DNA of 8,884 nucleotides from Oscillospiraceae bacterium. GTDB taxonomy: Bacteria > Bacillota > Clostridia > Oscillospirales > Acutalibacteraceae. This document shows positions 1-6,053 of this stretch, in pieces. The position numbers were made by a program, and so were the translations under genes. Where the stretch lies: positions 1 through 8,884 of the forward strand of contig JAFLUK010000057.1 in NCBI GenBank assembly GCA_022508865.1. Direction: 5' to 3'. Positions within the stretch are counted from its first letter, which is position 1. Each line of letters begins with the position of its first letter. The notes beneath the pieces are model-generated. The model made no database searches. It saw only the letters and a program-made list of their open reading frames with translations, and had not been told where the DNA came from.

Positions 1-5
1 TATTC

Positions 6-34
6 ATTATACTTCCTCTATCCCCTTTTGTCAA
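6..34 (-). promoter_or_regulatory. Perfect consensus sigma-A promoter firing out of the window
   Basis: On the minus strand TTGACA (34-29) and TATAAT (11-6) are separated by exactly 17 bases, a full match to the housekeeping promoter. It sits behind the iscU terminator, so it should drive a gene to the left of the window that is independent of iscSU. That gene is not visible. Confidence 0.8.
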
Positions 35-135
35 TACCTTTTACTAAACTTTTTTGAAAATTTTCTCATTTTAATTAAATCACCAAAAATCAAGGACATA
101 AGAAGTATATTTTATATCTTTTTCAGATAAGCTTA

Positions 136-167
136 AATATAACAAAACAGGCTGTGAAAACACAGCC
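136..167 (-). terminator. Rho-independent terminator of iscSU
   Basis: Read on the minus strand, GGCTGTG (167-161) and CACAGCC (156-150) form a perfect 7-bp GC-rich stem with a 4-base loop. A T-rich run (TGTTTTGTTATATTT) follows. It lies about 40 bases behind the iscU stop codon. The plus strand lacks a T-run after the stem, so it should act in one direction only. The rest of 1-206, apart from the left-edge promoter, is AT-rich and shows no gene. Confidence 0.88.
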
Positions 168-206
168 CGAAAAGTGTTATTAAGTAATCAAGCAAATACT
201 GATTAT

Positions 207-647
207 TTAAGAATCACAGGAACCGTGACAGTCTGCGCAACCCTTTGGTGCAAGAAGCTCAGGCTCATAGAATATGCCGTTCTTATCATAATAATCCTTA
301 ACAGCCGCCTTAACTGCTTCTTCTGCAAGTACAGAACAATGCACCTTTACCGGTGGAAGTCCGTCAAGGGCTTCTACAACCGCCTTGTTAGAAAGTTCAA
401 GAGCTTTGCTGATTGGCTGACCTTTAATCATTTCTGTAGCCATTGATGAAGATGCGATAGCTGATGCACATCCAAATGTATTGAACTTAACATCTGTAAT
501 TATATCATTCTCCACCTTGATATAGATTTTCATAATATCGCCGCACTGGGCGTTGCCAACCTCACCAATACCGTCTGCGTCGTCCATTTTACCTACGTTT
601 CTTGGGTTTGTGAAATGGTCCATTACCTTTTCGCTATAAAGTGCCAT
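207..647 (-). CDS. iscU: Fe-S cluster assembly scaffold IscU/NifU-N type
   Basis: This 146-residue protein is the scaffold on which sulfur from IscS and iron are assembled into Fe-S clusters in the cytosol. The family signatures are present: GNAQCGD (Cys35, Asp37), FGCASA (Cys60) and HCSVLAEEA (His103, Cys104), which are the three cluster cysteines. LPPVK at 97-101 matches the motif that the HscA chaperone recognises in IscU proteins. There is no insertion of about 20 residues between the second and third cysteines, so it is IscU-like rather than Bacillus SufU-like. The C-terminus carries an extra CxxCxxxC (Cys137, Cys140, Cys144). The start at 647 has an AAGGAGG site 7 bases upstream. An earlier start at 677 would add ten residues absent from the family. 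Its ATG overlaps the iscS stop by one base (TAATG), which suggests translational coupling. Confidence 0.95.
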   Translation of the reverse strand: MALYSEKVMDHFTNPRNVGKMDDADGIGEVGNAQCGDIMKIYIKVENDIITDVKFNTFGCASAIASSSMATEMIKGQPISKALELSNKAVVEALDGLPPVKVHCSVLAEEAVKAAVKDYYDKNGIFYEPELLAPKGCADCHGSCDS

Positions 648-1831
648 TATTCTTCCTCCTTCATCATCTTTTCCCAAACAGGTGACATCTTTCTAAGATA
701 AGATACAACCTGGGGAACTGTTGTTATAATATGATTAATTTCTTCCTCTGTATTATATTCGCTGATAGAAAGTCTAAGGCTTCCGTGGGCAATTTCTACA
801 GGCACACCGATAGCCAGCAAAACGTGGCTTGGATCAAGACTACCGCTTGTACAAGCAGAACCTGATGAAGCTGCTATACCCTTTTGGTCAAGCCAAAGAA
901 GGATTCCTTCGCCCTCAATGCCCTCAAAGCACATATTCAAAGTACCGGGCAGATGGTTTTCCATTGTGCCGTTTATTCTGGACTTTGGAATATCCTTTAA
1001 TCCTTCTACCATTTTGTTACGAAGATTTGTTACATACTCGGTGGTTTGCTCCATATTTTCAATTGCTTCTTCCAAAGCCGCAGCCATACCGCAGATTGCA
1101 GGGAGATTTTCTGTACCTGCTCTTTTTCTTCTTTCCTGTGCACCGCCCTCAATTATGTTTGTGAGGAGAATACCCTTTCTTGCATAGAGTGCGCCAACAC
1201 CCTTTGGGCCATGGAATTTGTGACCGCTCATAGAAAGCATATCTATATTCATTTCTTCCACATCTACAGGAATGTGACCGACAGCCTGCACTGCATCTGT
1301 ATGGAACAATACACCCTTGCTACGGCAGATTGCACCGATTTCCTTAATAGGCTGAATTGTACCGATTTCGTTATTTGCTGTCATTATGGTTACAAGACAA
1401 GTTTTGTCTGTAATTGCATTTTCTACATCCTTCGGTTTTACTACACCGTCGGAATACACCTCAAGAAGTGTTACTTCAAAGCCCTCTTTTTCCAATGCAT
1501 TTAATGTATGGAGAATGGCGTGGTGCTCAAATTTACTGGATATAATATGATTTTTGCCCTTGCATCTACCCATATAAGCGGCTGAACGAAGTGCCTGATT
1601 GTCAGCCTCGCTGCCCCCAGAAGTAAAGTAGATGCCGTTTGGGCTCGCATTGATACACTTTGCTACCCTTGCTCTTGCATCCTCAAGGTATTCCTTTGCT
1701 TTTTGTCCAACTGTGTGGAGAGAGCTTGGGTTACCATATTCCTCTGTGAACATTGGAAGCATTGCATTCAGGGATTTTTCACTGATTTTTGTTGTAGCTG
1801 CATTATCAGCATAAACAAACATTTCTATCAC
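647..1831 (-). CDS. iscS: Cysteine desulfurase IscS/NifS
   Basis: This is a PLP enzyme that converts cysteine to alanine and passes the sulfur as a persulfide to IscU. Visible signatures are the N-terminal YADNAATT, EHHAIL (103-104 region), TDAVQAVGH (Asp179, Gln182), the PLP lysine Lys205 in SGHKFHGPKG, and the catalytic Cys327 in SSGSACTSGSLDPSHVL. The 394-residue length and full C-terminus are normal, so it looks active. The GTG at 1831 has an AAGGA 8 bases upstream. An ATG at 1822, three codons later, would give the common MFVYADNAATT start and has a weaker GAGAGTGAT site, so the exact start is open. The gene follows its own promoter and palindrome and is coupled to iscU. An Rrf2 gene lies just upstream, the usual regulator arrangement. 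Confidence 0.96.
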   Translation of the reverse strand: MIEMFVYADNAATTKISEKSLNAMLPMFTEEYGNPSSLHTVGQKAKEYLEDARARVAKCINASPNGIYFTSGGSEADNQALRSAAYMGRCKGKNHIISSKFEHHAILHTLNALEKEGFEVTLLEVYSDGVVKPKDVENAITDKTCLVTIMTANNEIGTIQPIKEIGAICRSKGVLFHTDAVQAVGHIPVDVEEMNIDMLSMSGHKFHGPKGVGALYARKGILLTNIIEGGAQERRKRAGTENLPAICGMAAALEEAIENMEQTTEYVTNLRNKMVEGLKDIPKSRINGTMENHLPGTLNMCFEGIEGEGILLWLDQKGIAASSGSACTSGSLDPSHVLLAIGVPVEIAHGSLRLSISEYNTEEEINHIITTVPQVVSYLRKMSPVWEKMMKEEE

Positions 1832-1842
1832 TCTCTTTTTCC

Positions 1843-1879
1843 TTATTTTATTCCTATAAATTTACTAGGAATAAAATAA
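1843..1879. promoter_or_regulatory. 14-bp perfect inverted repeat, likely Rrf2/IscR operator
   Basis: On the plus strand TTATTTTATTCCTA (1843-1856) and TAGGAATAAAATAA (1866-1879) are exact reverse complements separated by 9 bases (TAAATTTAC). The right arm covers the -10 box and the expected transcription start; the left arm reaches the iscS ribosome binding site. A transcript from this promoter would begin after one arm, so an RNA hairpin could not form from it, which favours a protein-binding operator. A third ATTCCTAT lies at 1886-1893. The Rrf2 protein encoded next door is the natural candidate ligand, by inference. Confidence 0.7.
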
Positions 1880-1901
1880 CACATAATTCCTATCTTGTCA
1901 A
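1873..1901 (-). promoter_or_regulatory. iscSU promoter
   Basis: On the minus strand TTGACA (1901-1896), a 17-base spacer and TATTTT (1878-1873) make a strong sigma-A-type promoter. The expected transcript start near 1866 gives a leader of about 35 bases before the GTG of iscS. The terminator upstream makes this the main entry for iscSU. The -10 box lies inside one arm of a long inverted repeat, and an ATTCCTAT box (1886-1893) lies in the spacer, so repression by a bound protein is plausible. Confidence 0.8.
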
Positions 1902-1991
1902 TAGTATTTTACCATAATAAAAATCTATACCCTATAATCAGCATTGTAATTGAATTATCAGAATAATGCAGTGTTAATTTTCTTACACCTG

Positions 1992-2024
1992 CAAAACAAA
2001 AGCCCTGCAATTTGCAGAGCTTTT
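1992..2024 (-). terminator. Rho-independent terminator behind the Rrf2 gene
   Basis: On the minus strand AAAAGCTCTGCA and TGCAGGGCTTTT (2024-2013 and 2009-1998) pair over 12 bp with one G-U, around a 3-base loop, and run into TTTTGTTTTG. It begins 3 bases after the regulator's stop codon. It separates the regulator's transcript from iscSU. Confidence 0.9.
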
Positions 2025-2027
2025 AAA

Positions 2028-2441
2028 TCAATCAATATTTTTATCAAGCAAATCCTGAATGGTAACACTTTCCAGATAGTCATCAATTACCTTGTCCAGC
2101 TTTTTCCACATTGGAAGGGTAATGCAATCCTGATAGAGATTGCAACTCGCATCCTCGCAATTCACACAGGCAACAGGTGCAAGAGATCCCTCACTGGCCT
2201 TTAAAATCATACCAACAGTGTATTCCTTTGCAGGTCGGTTCAGCTTATATCCCCCATTTTTGCCACGCAGGGAATCAAGCAAACCAGCTTTGTTAAGATT
2301 TGAAACTATACTTTCAAGATATTTCATAGAAATATCACTTCGTTCACATATCTCCTTTAGAGAAATATAGCCCTCTTGGCTATGAATAGCCAGGTCAATT
2401 ATTACACGCAGGGCATATCTGCCCTTTGTTGATACTATCAC
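2028..2441 (-). CDS. iscR: Rrf2-family transcriptional regulator, IscR-like
   Basis: This 137-residue protein has the Rrf2 fold: the N-terminal STKGRYALRV helix, a winged helix-turn-helix around 27-67 (ISMKYLESIVSNLNKAGLL, then the wing RGKNGGYKL), and a cysteine cluster at Cys92, Cys95, Cys100 and Cys106 (CX2CX4CX5C). E. coli IscR uses three cysteines and a histidine in this region for a 2Fe-2S cluster; here four cysteines are present, so cluster binding is likely. Its place directly upstream of iscSU supports a role as iscSU repressor. The start is a GTG with AAGGA about 10 bases upstream. No convincing promoter was found in the 39-base gap from the zinc-ribbon gene, so it may be the last gene of that operon. 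IscR rather than a cysteine-metabolism (CymR-like) regulator is preferred because of the cysteines. Confidence 0.9.
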   Translation of the reverse strand: MIVSTKGRYALRVIIDLAIHSQEGYISLKEICERSDISMKYLESIVSNLNKAGLLDSLRGKNGGYKLNRPAKEYTVGMILKASEGSLAPVACVNCEDASCNLYQDCITLPMWKKLDKVIDDYLESVTIQDLLDKNID

Positions 2442-2480
2442 TTTATCACTATCCTTAAGTCGGAAAATCGGATTTTTTCA

Positions 2481-3470
2481 TCAAGTCAATAATGTGGGTG
2501 CCTTTGTCATCCATTCCTTGCAGTACACTGACTTGTTGTCCAGCTTGAATGCACCGCCCTCTGATGTAAGAACAAAGGTATTTTCAACATAATCTCCTGT
2601 GGTTACATTTGTTGTTGCCGCAATATAAACATAGATATATTTATCACAGGAAACAGTGTTTGTATAGCCGGGGATAAAATCTGTATAGGTTGCGGCGGTT
2701 GCAGAATATTGGTCAAAGAATCCCCTAATTTCTTCCTCTGTATATGAGGATGAGAAATAGGTTTTGAATGTGTCAAAATCCCCGTCTGCACATGCTTTTT
2801 CCAAATTACTGTAGAAGCCCTGAGCCGTTTCTATTGCTGTGGCATCATTTGCATAGGCATCCTCAAGATACTCATCAACAGATTTCTCCGGAACTGTGGT
2901 TGTAGGTTCTGTTGTTGCTTCTGTTGTTACTACAGGAACTGTAGTTATCGGTTCTGTTGCCACAGGATCGGAATCTGAAGAACCACTGCCACAGGATACC
3001 GCCATAATTATGATTAAACAAATGAGAATTACTCCACAGCATACTGCTGCAATGAGTTTCCAGCCGTTACCTGACTTGTAGTCATCATAATCATAGTCGC
3101 TGCTATAATCATTATCATCTTGTTCTTCATAGCTGTTGTTATATTCTCTTTCGTCACTGTCGTATGTATCACGAGAACGTCTTTTTCTTGAAGTTCTTCT
3201 TGGGATGTACGCCTTTTCTTCTTCATCCAAATCGTATTCGGGAGTACTTCTGCTTGTCTGATATGCAGAAATGTCCTCATATTCAACCTGTTCAACCTCT
3301 TTTTTGGAGCTTCTGTTATTAAAGGCTGTATTTATTTCATCTTCAAAAGTCTCCAGATGATATGGCTTCTCCTTGCCATCTATGCCTGTGAGAAAGTCAA
3401 CATCTTCCCCGCAGTATGGACAAGCTATGCTTTTTATATCAATATCTTTACCGCAATTTTTACAAAACAT
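2481..3470 (-). CDS. Zinc-ribbon, single-TM protein with Thr-rich stalk and extracytoplasmic domain
   Basis: No known family name could be given. The 329 residues read in order: a zinc ribbon with CxxC pairs (Cys3/Cys6, Cys17/Cys20); a charged linker (about 25-135) with a basic RRTSRKRRSR patch and an Asp/Tyr-rich run; one membrane helix at about 137-159; a Thr/Pro/Val stalk (about 169-197); and a C-terminal domain of about 130 residues with two cysteines (275, 317) that could form a disulfide. The positive patch and missing signal peptide suggest N-inside topology: zinc ribbon in the cytosol, C-terminal domain outside. The outer domain, with helices then beta strands, resembles small NTF2-like folds, but this is a guess. 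An AAGGAG lies 6 bases before the ATG and partly overlaps the upstream gene's end, so the two are co-translated from one transcript. Confidence 0.88.
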   Translation of the reverse strand: MFCKNCGKDIDIKSIACPYCGEDVDFLTGIDGKEKPYHLETFEDEINTAFNNRSSKKEVEQVEYEDISAYQTSRSTPEYDLDEEEKAYIPRRTSRKRRSRDTYDSDEREYNNSYEEQDDNDYSSDYDYDDYKSGNGWKLIAAVCCGVILICLIIIMAVSCGSGSSDSDPVATEPITTVPVVTTEATTEPTTTVPEKSVDEYLEDAYANDATAIETAQGFYSNLEKACADGDFDTFKTYFSSSYTEEEIRGFFDQYSATAATYTDFIPGYTNTVSCDKYIYVYIAATTNVTTGDYVENTFVLTSEGGAFKLDNKSVYCKEWMTKAPTLLT

Positions 3471-3480
3471 AATTTACTCC

Positions 3481-4911
3481 TTAATCCTGAATTTTGTGCC
3501 ACCATATGCCGGAACTCTCTATGATATTGCCGTATTCATCAGTGAGCTCTTCACTTTGTGGTGCATTTATCGCTAACCAGATTGTGCCGTCCTCCTGCAC
3601 ATAGTAATCAATTATTTCCTGATTATTTGTATTCCACTCCAGGAAGTGGGTAGTGCCTGATTCAATGTGTCGGTCGTAAAACAAATCAGTGTATGCAATA
3701 AAGCTGTAGGTCTTTCCAATCCAACTTTTTGCCTCTTGTTCAGATTTTGTCTGCTCATCTGTAACAATTTCCAGCTCCAGAGCATACTCAATATTTTTAT
3801 TTACTTCAGTACCCTGATTTTCAATTGCAAAGTAATACTTTTTTTCTTTTTTCAACTCTACGGTAATAGTAGTCTGGTGATTTATACCCTTGTCAATATT
3901 ATTGTTTTCAACCTTGCCCATTGTGCCAAACTCATTAATCTTCAGGTATCCTTCTATGGAAGCCTCTACAGAAATCTGATATTTTGCATCTTCATAGGGC
4001 ATAAAGCTGAATATGTGACTTGCTCCGTAGCCGGTTTTTGAGGTTGTTGTGGTTTGTCTGTCGTTAATCCTCACAGGGGTAACCTTAAGTGTTTCCTGCT
4101 TTTCGTTTGTGGGGGTAAAGCTTATGTCACGCTCCAGAGCATACTTCATAGCTGTTGAACCGGGAACACCTTGAATATACACATTTCCGCTGTCTCTGAA
4201 AATATTTTCACCAATTGTCTGTACACTCTCGGGTATAAAGGTATCTGTAATTACAGAGCAGGAGGCAAATGCGTATGCGCCGATTTCTTCAACTCCCTCC
4301 TCCATAGAAACAAAATGAAGGTTTTCGCTGTCAAAAAATGCTCTTTCTCCAATATACTTTATAGTATTTGGCAGTTTTACAGACTTGAGATTGCTCTCTG
4401 CAAATGCTTTGTCAGCAATTCCGTAAACAACATAGCCGTCAATAATATCAGGGATTTCCAGAGTTGTGTCTTTCCCTCTGTATCCTGTTATCATAATCCC
4501 TCTGCTGTCCTCTGTGTAGTTATACTCTGAAGAAGAAAAAATGTTGATGTAACCCTTGCTTTGCATATAATAAATAACTCCTGCCGCAATGGCAAGGAGA
4601 AGAACAATTACTATCGGAATAATAATAATCTTCTTTGATTTTTTTACATAATCGTCATCATCAAACATATCATCGCTGTAATAGTCGTCAGTGTAGCTGT
4701 CATCGTCATCATAGACAACCTGAGGACCTGAATATCTGGTGTGTCTATATGTATTTTTTGGTGCAGCCCTGTGCTCATTAAAGCTGTGAAGCTGTCTTTT
4801 TGTGTTCTCGATTGCATATTCCTTTTCATCAGAAGAAATCATATAACCGCAACCCTTGCAAACGTTAAAGGAATTTCCGTTTTCTCTTGAACATTTTGGG
4901 CAAATCCACAT
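3481..4911 (-). CDS. Zinc-ribbon, single-TM protein with BspA-type leucine-rich repeats
   Basis: This 476-residue protein has an N-terminal zinc ribbon (Cys4, Cys7, Cys18, Cys21), a linker ending in an Asp/Tyr-rich stretch (67-89), a KKSKK stop and a membrane helix at about 94-115. Outside, about 148-267 form BspA/Treponema-type (LRR_5) repeats: the LEIPDIIDGY entry, then IADKAF, IGERAF, IGAYAF and IGENIF units, closing with the typical GSTAMKYALERDISF. A further beta-rich region (about 295-385) and a C-terminal module (about 395-476) rich in Trp and Tyr follow. LRR_5 domains usually bind surfaces or ligands outside the cell; linking one to a cytosolic zinc ribbon suggests a sensor or anchored scaffold, but the function is unknown. 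The ATG has a GAGGTGAT site. It sits 48 bases behind the PP2C-like gene and 10 bases before the next zinc-ribbon gene. Confidence 0.9.
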   Translation of the reverse strand: MWICPKCSRENGNSFNVCKGCGYMISSDEKEYAIENTKRQLHSFNEHRAAPKNTYRHTRYSGPQVVYDDDDSYTDDYYSDDMFDDDDYVKKSKKIIIIPIVIVLLLAIAAGVIYYMQSKGYINIFSSSEYNYTEDSRGIMITGYRGKDTTLEIPDIIDGYVVYGIADKAFAESNLKSVKLPNTIKYIGERAFFDSENLHFVSMEEGVEEIGAYAFASCSVITDTFIPESVQTIGENIFRDSGNVYIQGVPGSTAMKYALERDISFTPTNEKQETLKVTPVRINDRQTTTTSKTGYGASHIFSFMPYEDAKYQISVEASIEGYLKINEFGTMGKVENNNIDKGINHQTTITVELKKEKKYYFAIENQGTEVNKNIEYALELEIVTDEQTKSEQEAKSWIGKTYSFIAYTDLFYDRHIESGTTHFLEWNTNNQEIIDYYVQEDGTIWLAINAPQSEELTDEYGNIIESSGIWWHKIQD

Positions 4912-4959
4912 AGCAAATCACCTCGCTTTTGACATCTTGATGTACAGTGATGTAGTTAA

Positions 4960-5907
4960 TTATCTAAAGTATTCCTGCTTATATTTATTCCACATTTCAT
5001 CAATTTCAGTAATGGAATTATTTTCTCTTGCTTTTGAAATAGGCTCAATATATTCTGCAAACACTGCCTTTGTACGGTCAAAGAAATAGTGCTTCAAATC
5101 CTTAAAATCTTCAAAGCCGAATCCTGCAATAAGGAGTGTAAAATCCTCTTCCGCAAATTCGCTTATCAATCTTTTAAGCAGACTTTCCCACTGGGCAATG
5201 TTTTTTGCTCTGTTGAGAGTAAAGAGCAGCGCATACTCAAACTCCATTGGAGTGGAGAAACTGCTGAAAGCACCGTCTGTTGCTGTCACTATCAGAGAAG
5301 GGTTATGAGTTTTTACTGTTTTTATATTAATCTTAAAATCTGTTTCTCCGTTAATCAGATTAATCACTCTGGGCTTTTCTTTGCTGAGAATAGGGTCAAC
5401 CTGTTCAACCAAATCATCCTCTGTTATCTGACAAAGTCCTGTTTTTTCTAACAGATAACCTCTGCTGTTGCCTGCCCAAAGGTACTCAAGGAAAATCTTG
5501 TCCTGATTTGAATAGTCACAGGCTATTATGCTTGCTGTAGTTGGCAAAAGCATTCTTTCTTCTGAAGAACCTATAGTCTTTTTCAGCTTTTCGATATATT
5601 TCTTTAAATCAGAGCCCAACTTAATGCTGTCCATTTCGCTAAAGGTAAAATTGCCGTTATCAAACATTCTCAATGTGCTTTCTGCCGCAAGATTGCCTGC
5701 AATGTAGCCGCCTGATTTTCCTGCTATGTTGTCATAGATTGATGAATCCAGTTCTCCATATCCGTCAAATACACCAATAAATCCTCCGTTTTCATTAAAG
5801 CGATAGCTGTAGCTGTCCTCACCTCTACCGGATTTACCTGTGCCTGTAATTGCAATTGCAAGATTTAATTTTCTGATACCCATTTTTACATCATTATAGT
5901 TATCCAT
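4960..5907 (-). CDS. Divergent PP2C-like protein, possible pseudophosphatase
   Basis: The PP2C fold is recognisable in this 315-residue protein. Acidic metal-binding positions remain at Asp31 (GEDS), Asp48 (DGYG), Asp211 (TDG) and Asp255 (EEDFT). Other signature positions have drifted: the Arg expected four residues before the ED pair is Ser26 (Lys25 and Arg28 flank it); DGMGG has become DGYGE; the GDSR motif reads GNSR (Asn147); and the final DN is DF. In characterised bacterial PP2Cs the GDSR aspartate is linked to the third metal, so activity is doubtful or altered. A helical tail of about 50 residues (265-315) follows the domain. AGAGGG precedes the ATG. The gene has its own promoter and heads the operon with the two zinc-ribbon membrane proteins. 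It could be a pseudoenzyme partner or competitor of the canonical PP2C next door. Confidence 0.85.
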   Translation of the reverse strand: MDNYNDVKMGIRKLNLAIAITGTGKSGRGEDSYSYRFNENGGFIGVFDGYGELDSSIYDNIAGKSGGYIAGNLAAESTLRMFDNGNFTFSEMDSIKLGSDLKKYIEKLKKTIGSSEERMLLPTTASIIACDYSNQDKIFLEYLWAGNSRGYLLEKTGLCQITEDDLVEQVDPILSKEKPRVINLINGETDFKINIKTVKTHNPSLIVTATDGAFSSFSTPMEFEYALLFTLNRAKNIAQWESLLKRLISEFAEEDFTLLIAGFGFEDFKDLKHYFFDRTKAVFAEYIEPISKARENNSITEIDEMWNKYKQEYFR

Positions 5908-5927
5908 ACAGAACCCTCTTTATTTCA

Positions 5928-5941
5928 GGTATTATAATACC
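5928..5941. promoter_or_regulatory. 14-bp perfect palindrome in the PP2C-like operon leader
   Basis: GGTATTATAATACC is its own reverse complement. It lies just downstream of the predicted transcription start (near 5947) and upstream of the ribosome binding site. It could be an operator. It also contains TATAAT-like sequence, so an alternative -10 cannot be excluded. Confidence 0.45.
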
Positions 5942-5953
5942 CCTATTATGTTA

Positions 5954-5982
5954 ATTATACAAAAGCCATAGTAAATCATCAA
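5954..5982 (-). promoter_or_regulatory. Promoter of the PP2C-like/zinc-ribbon operon
   Basis: TTGATG (5982-5977), 17 bases, then a perfect TATAAT (5959-5954) on the minus strand. The start should fall near 5947, leaving about 40 bases of leader. No terminator hairpin was found behind the upstream PP2C gene (6054), so read-through from there is also possible. Confidence 0.7.
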
Positions 5983-6053
5983 TGTTTATGACTAGATTGT
6001 AATTTAAGAAACAAATTTTGATACTATTTTTAGAATTTAGATATTATAAAGTA

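Noticed and set aside
648..677. Ten-residue N-terminal extension of IscU
   Set aside because: It is the iscS C-terminal coding region and ribosome binding site read in another frame; IscU proteins start at the MALYSEKVMDHF position, which has an ideal AAGGAGG.
174..1504. Several plus-strand open frames (for example 174-446, 829-1164, 1046-1504)
   Set aside because: They lie antisense inside iscU and iscS, encode Cys/Phe-rich low-complexity sequence without family signatures, and lack convincing ribosome binding sites.
1843..1879. RNA hairpin or riboswitch in the iscS leader
   Set aside because: The predicted transcript start lies within the palindrome, so one arm is not transcribed from this promoter. 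It is better read as a DNA operator.
2442..2480. Terminator between the zinc-ribbon gene and the Rrf2 gene
   Set aside because: The TCCGATTTTCCGA sequence is a direct, not inverted, repeat and forms no stable hairpin.
2985..3000. Lipobox-like AVSC at the end of the membrane helix (Cys160) in the 329-residue protein
   Set aside because: The segment is internal, behind about 136 cytosolic residues including a zinc ribbon, so it is not an N-terminal lipoprotein signal.
3667..4530. Plus-strand open frames at 3667-4041 and 4171-4530
   Set aside because: They are antisense to the well-supported LRR protein gene and show no recognisable domain.
5983..6053. Terminator behind the canonical PP2C gene
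   Set aside because: The region is AT-rich with no GC stem followed by a T-run.
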